Positions 35,924-47,400 of a stretch of 60,000 bases of DNA are shown here, piece by piece. The notes under the pieces were generated by a model. It worked only from the letters and a program-made list of their open reading frames with translations. It made no database searches and was not told the DNA's origin. Source of the stretch: Membranipora membranacea (lineage: Eukaryota; Bryozoa; Gymnolaemata; Cheilostomatida; Membraniporidae); NCBI GenBank assembly GCA_914767715.1, contig OU612068.1, positions 4,838,001 through 4,898,000 on the forward strand. The letters run 5' to 3'. Each line of letters starts with the position of its first letter. The first letter of the stretch is position 1. Both the position numbers and the translations under genes were made by a program.

Positions 35924-36129
35924 GCCTTAACTACAAAAAATGAGTAAAAATAAATTTATATGAAACAAATTTCACTCTGCAAATCAGGTTTATCATCCTT
36001 CCAATGATGTTTGAGTATATGGCAAAGTGGCCAATCAAAATTTATGACAACTTTCCATCTTCTCACATTTCTAATAGAAAATCTTGAAAATTGGGCAGAC
36101 AACTTCAAAGATGTTAAATATGATTTTCT

Positions 36130-36985
36130 AGCAGTTAGAAGTATTTACATCATCATCTCATCTGGAACGGTTTCGTCTGGTAGACTTCCGTCTTTCAGCC
36201 AGCATACATTGAGCCAATAAGAGATCTCCACTTGTTCCTGTCCTGTGTAACCTCAGTCAGTACCTTCCTGTCAACATTAATTTTGAATAGATCATTTTTT
36301 TATGTTTTTGCCCCATGTACTCTGACGTGCTCCTCAGGACAGTTTTAAGGGTCGCTCATACTCATCTAGGGCTGGCGGATGGGGGTATCTTCTGGCAGTC
36401 TCATGACATGTCCCAGTAGTCGCAGACGTCTCTGAGCTATTGTTTCACTCCACGGCTTTGCTCTCCAGTTATCTCATACACCCTCGCAGAAGTCATCTTC
36501 TCAGGCCATCTCACATTCAGCGCGTTTCTCATGGCTCTCCGATGGTAGCTACCTATTGAATCAGCCATTCCTTTGGTCAGCGTCCATGTTTCACTGTTAT
36601 AGAGGAATACGCTGGATATATATGCATTGAAAGCTCTGGTTTTGATGTGTGCGTTTAGTCTTCTGTCAGTTGATATGTGGTGTATTTTCTTCTGTGTGTT
36701 GTTGGCTAGAATCTTCCTTCTGATAATGTCTTCACTCGTACCAATCATCGTACCTAGATATTTGCACTTCCTCCATGCTTGTTCCCCATCTTTTCTGACA
36801 TTGTATTCTTCTGTTTTTTCTTCATTTATTAAAAGGTTTCTTTGGAGCAAGCTGTGTTTGATCTTGGTTTTCACGTTGCTGATGCTGTGTTCACAGTTTG
36901 TCCCAACCCAGCATATATCATCTGCATACTGTAGTGGTATGATCGATCCTGTTCTTACTTGTTTGCTGTAGCAATGATCTCTCAT
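36130..36985 (-). pseudogene. LINE reverse-transcriptase fragment (RTE-like)
   Basis: A 183-codon frame from 36985 to 36437 contains the reverse-transcriptase catalytic motif YADD (QYADDICWVG). Typical C-terminal segments follow: a KYLGTMIG block, then AFNAYISSVFLYNSETWTLT. Similarity continues past an in-frame stop to about 36130. The 5' half of the polymerase and any endonuclease are missing, so it is a truncated, inactive non-LTR retrotransposon. Clade assignment is by motif style only. It lies between NELFE and CDK5RAP3. Confidence 0.85.
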
Positions 36986-38433
36986 GTGGGGTGCTAGTTC
37001 TTTATGATTTTCATCAGAGATTTACATCAGAGAGGTAATAATTATGAGATGTAAACTGAATTATGACCGTGTCACAGTGGTCTGTTATGCCTCAAATTTC
37101 ATTACCTGTTTTGATCACCGAGAATCAGGTTTTTAAACATTATTTCTTTAGGTTAGTACTTCGTAGATAGTAGAGTTAAACCCTGAAGGCAAGCCTAGTA
37201 AGCATGGCTAAGTATTTCAAATAGTTTAAAGTGCCTTTTTTCAAGCTATCAAAATCACAAGTCAATCAAAAGTCTATGCAATATAGCAAATCTGATTCAG
37301 ACCCATTCTATACTAAGGTACGCATCATCATCACCGATGTGATATTAGTCCAGTGGCAGCCTACCAAAAATGTGGGTAGAAACACAACTTCATTTGTGAA
37401 ATTGGATGGATAAATTCTTAGAGGGGATTCTAGGGCAGTTTTTTGAGGCGGTCGCAATGGTGATGATGTACCTTACACAAAGTTGCACAATAGGAAGCAA
37501 ATTGCCAAAAATGCTGCCGGTAAAAGGGGAAGTGATGAAAAAATGATGATATGTTTTCAAAAATCCAAAATCTAAAAAAAAGGATGTCATGATTAGTGGA
37601 TCAGTATGAAAAACTGTACCAGAAACAACTGACAAACCTTATCCATCCGTAAGTGCGAATGGAGGTGACAAAATAGGCAGGGGCTGCCACCGGGCTGTAT
37701 GTAAAACAAGAACTTGTGATCAGACTAAATGTGTCAAAACATTTTTGGTGGCTATTATGACATTATTGCAAACAAGTAAGATGAAAAATTACCAGCAAGA
37801 ATAATCTAACAGTCTTGATAACCATCCTTATATGTAATCCCAAACAGCCGGGGTGCGCATACAGTCATAACCAGCCAAATCTAGAAATACTTCCCAACTG
37901 CTATACTTACTCATTAAAAACATTTATTTATGACAATAAAAACTCTTATTTTCTCACTTACCTATTAATACTACTCCACCTTCCAATGTCGTTACGTCAC
38001 CCACAATTAAGTGCCTCACTCTATCTGTTTGTAGTGTCTCACCAGTATCCAAAAAAACGTCTTTAATATATTTAAATATTGCCATAATAATATTTTCACA
38101 GAGGAAGTAGATATCCTTAATCTGTGATATTACGTTTGAATATAAATACTTGTTTTAAAATATAGCCGCAACAAAATACATTTGGCTTAATTTGATTTTT
38201 ACTACCACATTATTATTTTTTTGTAACTCTAAATATGCCTGCAAACAAACAAACAAACAGGCTTTTTCTGTACATTTATAAATATGTACGCGAAAATAAA
38301 AATATTTCTAACCAACGAAGATTCATGTTAGCTATACCATGAAGTGAATTAGTATCTCAAACATTTGTGGTACAAGAGGATCATAACTCAAATCTTGTTA
38401 TTTTGTTGCAGTTTATCTCGACTAGAATGTGAA
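36986..38433. other. Intergenic, no supported gene
   Basis: AT-rich sequence with an ACAAn run near 38240 and several domainless frames of 60-83 codons. Nothing else could be supported. Confidence 0.45.
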
Positions 38434-38499
38434 CAGTCGATTCATCACAACAACATCAGTAACCTTCTGCACTCCCTGCTCAAGAAAATCTTCAAGTTG
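38434..38499 (-). pseudogene. Degenerate copy of the start of CDK5RAP3 exon 10
   Basis: On the minus strand the stretch from 38499 reads QLEDFLEQGVQKV then TDVVVM. It aligns with the start of CDK5RAP3 exon 10 (40924 downward), which reads LQSFLEQRVQEV then TDVIVM. DNA identity is roughly 70% over about 70 bp with one small deletion, and it runs into a stop soon after. It lies 1.2 kb beyond the CDK5RAP3 stop codon. It may be a relic of a partial tandem duplication. Confidence 0.6.
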
Positions 38500-39663
38500 A
38501 ATGCCGTACAACACATTATCATCAACCATCCCAATCAAAGAGTGAGCATTGCTTATTATTTGAAAAGTGCTGATGGTCTGGGAAGTATTTAATTACGAAA
38601 TTATAGAAACTCCACTACACGCTAGAGAGAACAAGACAAAGCCATTGTAAGAATAGCAAGTAAGATTCAGAAAAGTCCTGCTAGAATTGTTCTAGAGAAG
38701 ATAACATTGAAACCTTTCCCTCCATGCATTAGACGCCAGGAAAAATTAACAACACCAGCGGGCAGCTCTTGCCTCAGAAAAGTGCTCAAACACTGCTATG
38801 GTTGTTGGTAGGGACATTATCAACCACAACAAACTCGGTCAGATTATCAGCTTCAAGAAACACGTCAGATAAGTCAATGAACTCATTGGATAAATCTAGT
38901 GTCAGAGCTGTGGATGACAGATCACATGCGAAATGTACTTTAGCATACACCAAACAGGATCTAGAGTCTGATATCTAGCATGTGTTTGTTGTTGTTGATT
39001 TGACCAGAGGATGGCGTGGTCAAGCTGTACTTTTTGGCACCCTTGATAACCCGTTTTATTATGTGGCTGAGGCCCTGACTGAGACGAAATTTGAATATCA
39101 GCACCCTGTGGCGCAGCAAAGTAGCAATATCATACCATTTGTATGTAAGTTATACAGCCATAAATGAAATCAGATGATCGATGAGCTGGAATATTATTTT
39201 ACACCGTTAGGATCTAGAGATACAGCATATGTTTGACGTTTGTCGGTCAGTTATAAATAACCATAAATGAAGATTTTGTTCTTTAGAAATCTCAGATCAT
39301 CGATCAACTGGAATCTTGAATAGCCGGATTTGCCACACCATTAGCTAATCCAGCTACAAGATATTTGTTGATGCTATTCAGAACCCAACATCAGCACCAA
39401 GTCTGCATTAAGTCTAATAAGATTCATAATATATTGTATCTACTTCCATAACCAATTATACCCCTCACAATAACATTATACACCATAATAAATAAGGTCA
39501 AATCATTTCAACAGCAAAATCAACAAGATTAATTTAAATAAAGACACATGTAACAAGTATGTTAGTACACTGGAATAAAGTATTTAATTATTCAAAAGTA
39601 GCCATGAGGATAAGGTATAAGCATAAATAAAAAAATATAACAGCTCCTTTAGTGACCAGATCT
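38500..39663. other. Intergenic downstream of CDK5RAP3 with short duplicated motifs
   Basis: AGGATCTAGAG followed by a CATATGTTTG-like motif occurs at about 38957, 39208 and again at 44716. A segment like TCAGATGATCGATGAGCTGG occurs twice (about 39170 and 39293) in slightly different form. These look like fragments of old repeats. No gene is supported. Confidence 0.4.
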
Positions 39664-41411
39664 TCACATTGTATTTATTTCACCCATTATGTTTACCACT
39701 CTATCCTTGTACTTCTTTGATATTTCTTTCTCCATCTGTAAAAAATTATTATTTTTAGCTAGAGCCTGATAGCCTAGAAGTGACAGGTGTTACGGTCAAA
39801 ATAAATAATTGTGATTGCAGATCAATAATTTGTTTCAAAATATCCTTTTTAGGTCCTACTTTTAAAACAGGGCCCGCAAATATCTGCTGCGTGAATTTAA
39901 GGACAAGACCAAACACATTAGCCTGTCTTGACAAGGTGGGGGGACAAGCTTTGTCCCCCTCCCCCACCAAACAAAGACAAGACAGGCTACAAACACATAT
40001 ACATGACATACCTGTTTTTTAAGCTCAAGTGTTTTCTGTTTGATGATGTCTATTTTGGGTTCGGTGTCTATCTGCTCAGTGACAGCTTCCTCTCTCTTTA
40101 TAATCATAAGTCTGGCTGACGCTGCCATCTTCTCTGATTGGTCGAGAATCTTTGTGATGCTTTCTGTGGTTCTCTCCACAAATCTGTGTAATGTTGATCA
40201 TACTAAACACACGTAATCACATAAGGTCCAAAACAAAAGTACACAACTATATAAAATTATAGTTAATTATTCTCATCACCATCTTCTTTGGCTTTGTTTG
40301 TCTCTAATTCAGATGCATCATACTCATAAGGCCAATATAAGCTGGCGGTTTCTAGCAGTCGGGAGAACAATCTTGTAAGGGTTTGATTGAGTAAGAAATT
40401 GTATGAGCTCAATATTAAATTTGCCTGCCACTCAAACTTTGCCCTTCCAAACTTATGAAACATTTGTTCATTGAAAAATCAGCTTGAATTTAATAAGATG
40501 AGGTTAGGAAAGACGACATGAAATCATTACCGAATAAATCGGTATCCAACTGGTTGATGATGTTCCTGGTTTGCTGTATTTGAGCATATCTTCACAGAGT
40601 AAGGATAATGCTTACTCTGTGATATCTTGTTGACTTGCATTGGAAGAAGAGGGCGCAGATGTAAATCTTTGTTTGGGAGGCTGTAAATTATACCAAGTGG
40701 ATATGATAAGCATTTACTGACCTGGGAGAGTTTCTGATGCTCATCAGCTGTTGTAGTTTACTGGTTCCTAATTCAGCATGTATGGATGATACTTTGCTTA
40801 ACATGGGGGATAACTCCTGATCATTTATCTGAACAGCAGATGGTGCAGACTGCAGCAGACTCATCACAATAACATCAGTACCACCGCTTACCTCCTGTAC
40901 TCTCTGCTCAAGGAATGACTGGAGCTGAAACATAAAATATCAATAATCACATTATTAACAACTTAACTGACCATGGTGCATTCATTCACAAACCATTTTT
41001 CTGGTTACCTTTTTTTCATTTTGATAGAACATGTTTTGTTTTTTTTCTCGTTGGCTGATTTAAAAAAAAACATTCTCAAGGAATGCAAGTTTAGCCGATA
41101 AAGTTTAGAAACAAATAATATTTGAAAGATGGTGACGCTCCATTACTGCATGGTGATCTGCACAGTATCAAAGAATTTTATGTCTAAATATTCTGCCATA
41201 TTTTCTACGAAATAAAAACTGTTTGATACATCACTCAATACATCGATAAATGCAAGTACGATGGGAACATGTTAAGTTTATAATTAATTCAATAAGTATA
41301 CACATGTAGACAGGAGTGAAAGGAATTCGGATGCTATCGAACAAATGATCAAGCTTCAAGTCAGTTTCATATTCCACAATATGACCATAGTATTTGAACA
41401 AATACCTGCTG

Positions 41412-41447
<36 letters not shown>

Positions 41448-44400
41448 GTTTGGCAGTTAGCATCGGATTTCACGCATTGCTGCCTACAACAAGGAACTTT
41501 CTTTCAGCATTAAACCGTATTTGGCTCAATAATCCTTCATAACAAGTGAATAGAGCTTTTCATGAAACAAATAGTAACTAGATTTCACAAGAGCTTTATT
41601 GAATCAGTATAGTACACTTTGTGACCAATAGATTTGCTGACAAGTGAGGGAGCTGAAAATGTCTGACATATTAGACTTTGCCAGTGGAATAAAGCATAAG
41701 GACATCTTATTACATCTTTTAGAGCACCACATTGATGAGCTGGACCCGGGATACGGATACGGCACTCAGGGATGTCAGGACTTCTCTGACCAGTTCATGA
41801 CATACACTCATGTCATGAATGAGACTTTTCCATTTCCTGTCAGATGTCTCCAAACAGGAAGTGTGCCGGAAAATGTGTGTCTACCAGACGCTGCGGACAA
41901 AGAGAACCACCTATTCGCGTTTATGTACTACCCAGAAGGGGATCTAATGGTAGTTATCAAACCTAAGAACCTCACACAAGGCAAGCTGGTCGTACGTGAT
42001 ATCCCTGGGTCTCCAGGATTTGTGAGGGTAGAAGTAGAGGGTGATCTGTTGACGACAGCTCAAGAAAACGAGGAAGTTTGGGATGAATCTGTGTCTTCCG
42101 ACATGGAATTTCAGTCTGACATTGTGGATTTAATAGATTCAGCAGACTTTAGATTTCTATTCATTAAAGAGGATAGACTGAATTTGCTATCTGCAAAACG
42201 ATTTGTAGATATGTTTTACATGGTACTGAATACACACTTTACCTGTATCTTTAAAATCTGGAAGAGCTCCATGGAAGACTTCCCATTAGAAGTTCTTGAG
42301 AATGAGGGTTTTGTGATAACCAGACATGGGCCAGCCTTGGATATGGTCCTAAAAAGCAAATTTAACAACTTTTCATTGTGCACTCTGCCACCAGAGGGAG
42401 TTTCAGACCTCGACTCTGATGATGAATGTACAGAGCAGGATGATTTGGAGTTCTTCAATCAGGAGAACGACCTAAGGGGAAACGTAGAAGTGAAACCTGA
42501 GGCTGACAACGGGTCAAACAATAACAAGACAAACACAGATGAAATAGAAGCGAAGAAGAAAAGTGAAAAATCAAGATTGGTGACTCGAGAGGTCATAAAT
42601 CTAGTGGGCAGGAGGACGGTAACAGCCTCACCTCTGACAGCAAACTCGGACCAATCCAGCGAAGATGACCTGGAGATAGAAGATGTTAGGGTTATAACCG
42701 GCGACGCTGATGACAACCTACCTGTTTGTGACTATGATGTGGTACCAGCGATTAGGCTCCCTGATTGGCCAGAAGTGGCTCAGGAATGGATCACAAGAAA
42801 CCGATTGTGGCCTTCAAAAGATACAGTGCAACACATTGTAGGAAAGGGTGTTTTATTAGTTGCTAAACCTCCCCAAGGAGGAAACCCTCTGACCGACTGG
42901 CGTCTCTCTTTCTCTGAGGCTGAGGTCGAACTGATGTCTAGTAAGGAGTTCTCATGCAGACAGCAGGCCTATAGGATATTCAAGTACATGGTCAAGACAT
43001 CACTGTCAAATATCTCCGTTATCAGCAGCTACCATCTGAAGACAATCTTGCTGTGGGTCAGTGAGAAACTGCCGCAGCACTTCTGGGCTTGGGAGAACTT
43101 ATCTCACTGTTACCTCGGTATGTACCGCTGCTACAGGATCGTCTTCCAAACTATCAGAAAACAAAAATCTGAGTCTTGTCGAGATATAAATTCTCTGACT
43201 CGACTATCTGTATGATTTGAGTTCTTGACTTATTCCAGCAACTGATCATAAAAGGTGTATGTATTTTCTAGGCTTAGTGGATGAGCTTATTCAGCGAGTT
43301 GCATCAAAGAGCTGCCCACATTACTTCATCCCTGAGATGAACATGTTTGAGAATATCCCCGATGAGTTCCTAATGACAGTAGGCCAGAAGCTTACTATTA
43401 TCAGGAGAAACCCGACGGTTGAGGTCGGACGTTACACACCACCCATCACCAGAGACGATACCATGGAGCTCTACGAAAAAATGGCCGATGATTCTGAGGA
43501 GTACAAAATGGCTCTTGAGATGTTGCTGAAAATCAAGTTTGGATTTGTTTTACCGGGGAAAAAGTAACTCGCAGGCTGATGTGACCACGGATTAATATAC
43601 TATGTCAAATACAAAATATCTATTATAACATTCTTGAGTCTAAATCATGACAAATTTTGATTACTCGATTTCGATCCCATTGCAATACTACAATGATGGC
43701 ATGGCATGAAAAACATAACATAACATAGCATAACATATCAGCAACAGTACTTCACTATGTTGTTATGATGATATGATGCCAAAGGCAGTGTACTTTTGAA
43801 GGAAAATTGATTATTAATAATACATTGTAGATGGAAAATCCAATACACTGTAGTCTTAACTGCTATGGGATTTTTCATCGATTACTAATAAAAGATTCAC
43901 AGGTACTATTCACTAATACGATTCACAGGTCTTTCACAGGTACATGTTGGAACTTTTGCATATTGCTGCAAGTCAATTTTTGTATCATCTATATTAATTA
44001 TAATGATGACTTAACAGAGTCAAGCTAGCTACTCGCATAACATATCAGTAACATACGCTTCAGGTCATTCACTATGTTGTTATGATGCAAAAGGCAGTGT
44101 ACTTTTGAAAGAAAATTGATTAATAATAGGGTGGCAATGGTGGAGTGGAACGAGCTATGGGATGAGAGAACACAACTCTGAGTAGTGAATAGCGGGAATG
44201 CTAATTAGCGCCATCAACCAATTCTTTTTGGGGATGGTGAGATGGCGCAATCGGTTAGCGAGCTTGCTATTCACTGCCAGGCGATTAGTGCCGCAAGAGT
44301 TGTGGGTCCGAATCCCACTGGGGGAGCTTTCATTGTTGATTGTTCCAGCCCCCACCACCCTCGGGTGTATACCTATCCTATTAACTACATGATGACTTAA

Positions 44401-47400
44401 CAGAGTCATTACCCTGTCTGTAATGTATAATATATGATAAATGCATAATGTATGATAAATGCAGCACCTTCACTTCGAGAAGTTTACAGTCGTTATGAAA
44501 TGAGCAGAGAGATCAGAATTTTATTGTTGGGTAATGTAATTTAACGAAATTTCAATAACAATCTCTTTCAAATCACTTTAATTTATCCTGTTTAATTGTT
44601 TACTGTTTGAGCTATACTGCATCGTTCTTCAACATACCATAATGTTGTAACACATATACCAATATTATGTCATGTCAATATATGTCATGCTAAATCCAAA
44701 TTTGGCACCACTTTCTAGGATCTAGAGTCTGAAATCAACCATATGTTTGTATGTCAATCATCCAGACATAACAACTAATATCGGCTATTACTGTATTTCC
44801 ATACTTGTATCATTTGTCCAACTGGTCATTCAACAGCAGATAAGGTGCAATGACCGGCTGTTTCATTGTAAATATATAAGAGGTGTCCTCGTGCACACGA
44901 AATAGTGCATGGAAAGCTTTTAACAGGATGGTGATTCGACCCGTTGGCATATTTTTCATATATAATGGAGCTTGAAATCTGCTTCCTAAACACCCTCCTT
45001 ACATTTCCCATACTGTGTATTTCTTGCACATCTGCTATACATAGTTCTTGGTGGGTACTCATATTTCTCATGAGCAATCTTTTTATATTCTATGAACTAA
45101 ATGTACATCTCTAGCTCTTATGTTTCCGTTTCGTAGCTAGAGTTTCATCAACCCTTTCTTATTTAAGATTATCAATCCTTTCATAGAACTGCCCTCCTTG
45201 ATAACAATGTTTTTAACAAATTCACCTGATGTATTATACCATTTTATTTTATGCATGGTCTTATGTGTCATTTGTGACTTCATCAGCAAATAAAATTGAT
45301 ATATATATATATATATGTATATTAATATGTAATATCAACAACATATATATATATTAATGTAATTACAACAAGTTGTCCATGACCTGATTCTACAAGAGCT
45401 CATATGTGTGTGTGAGCCACCAGATAGACCCGTACTGGTTGATGATGCATGTTTTCAAGAAAGCTATGTAATATACAAGTTTTTTTACCGTTACCAGGAT
45501 AAATGAGGAAAAGGACATAACTCCATATCAGACGACAAATGGCACAGCGTCGCACATCGAAGCTGACCTGTTTATTCCTGGTAACATTCTGTACAGCGAT
45601 ATGTTTGCTCTCTACACCACCAACGGATCCGAGACTTCAGCCGTAGTGGGACAACCCCACACTTACCATGCACTACCATACACAGAAGGAGTGGGTATGA
45701 ATGCGTCATTCTCAACGATCACATCGTTCGCTCAAGCTAATGTGACTCATGTTCTGATTGCTGATTCTGCGAGAGGATGTATCAGAATTCTTGACAGAAC
45801 CACAAATCAGACTGAGCAGTTAGTAGGTATCTGTGAGAAGAAATCATTTATACCAAGGCAAGTGAACGGAAACTTCACACACAGCAGATTTGGAAAAATC
45901 ACTGGATTTACTTACCATCATGAACAAGCATTTGTCTACATGTTTGAACAAGGCGGAACAAAACGAATAACAAAAGCCGATGTGAAAGCGAACCAAGTCA
46001 TTACCATAGCAAGCCGAGATGACTTCAGGGACACTTTCGACTATCCCCGTCACGGACTTGTCGATAACAGTCGAGGTATGGTATTTGTTACGCTTACTTA
46101 CGGAATCGCCAAAATAAACGTAACAGAAGATACTTTCAGATATTTAATGTACAGGAATTCGCGCGGTTATGCAGATGGAACACTTGCTTTTTCAGAATGG
46201 TTCTGGCCAAATGCTATGACAATGTATCAGAATGACACACTCATTGTCGCAGACGGGAATAACAATAAACTTAGAGTAGTGGATTTGCCGTCCACAAATG
46301 TAACGACCTGGTGCTTCAATAATGAGATGAATCCTTCAAAGCTTTGCTACATTCAACGTCCTGTATCCGTCCACGTCTTTAACTGCGACGTCTACATCGG
46401 GGTAAGAAAAGTAATTGCAAAACTCCGACTACCAGAGTGGCTTTGCAAAGAAAAGGAAGTAGATACACTGCTGAAATCAACTGAACCGGAATTTGATGAC
46501 AAAAACAATGAAAATCGTGAGTCAGCCTTGATTGAAATCAATTGTTTCCTCTCATGAATTATATAATATTTCCTCTTGAGATTTAAAAAAAAAATTGTAG
46601 CTTATCATATCATATGAGCTTCCTGCGCCAATCACGTTAGCAATATTATGTTGTGATCATAGACCTACTAATAATAATTATTAGTAGGTCTATGGTTGTG
46701 ATTTATTTCTGTAGATTATCCAGTGGATGAAGTAGCTATCGGAGGAGGAATATCTGGGGGATTGGGAGTGGTGGGTTTGATAGTTGGTATCGCGTGCTAT
46801 GTTTCTAAGAAGAGACCTTATCTTAGAACTTTGCAAATCAACTCCAAATCTGAATATAGTACATTCCGTCCGACAGCCGGGACAGAAGGTGGCCAGGAGT
46901 TTGACGTGGAGATGAATCGCAAGAAAACAAAGATGAAATAATGGCCACATCGTGAACTCCAATTCTATGACAGTAAAATATTCGATATGATAAATTGAGT
47001 ATTGAAAAGGTAGACAGGTAAACATATACGTAAAATGTATGTCTATGACATCATATCCCCCTGCGCAAGGCTCGCGAGCGAGCGTCAGCAAGGCCTAACT
47101 TTGATAAGAGATAACTTTAGCCGTAGTTGACCAATTGAGCTGTTCTTGGGCTCATTTTAAAGCTAATAAGCTGGAGCAGTTCCTTTGATTATTTTAAGGT
47201 TCATTTCATGGATGCTTTAACGTCTAACTCTCCAATTACAATAACTAAATTTATATTTGCAAACTGTTCGTTCAGCAAAGTCTTATTCATTAGGCAATTC
47301 TGAGATGAATTTCCAAATATCATCACGTTCAAAATGCAGGATCTTCTTCCACATAAAATAAATCAGCTTCAACATCTGTGTATTTCATTAGCTGTTATTC

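Noticed and set aside
38600-39160. Coding-like + strand stretches (for example the frame at 38982-39167)
   Set aside because: Frames are short and interrupted and I could not link them to any gene or transposase.
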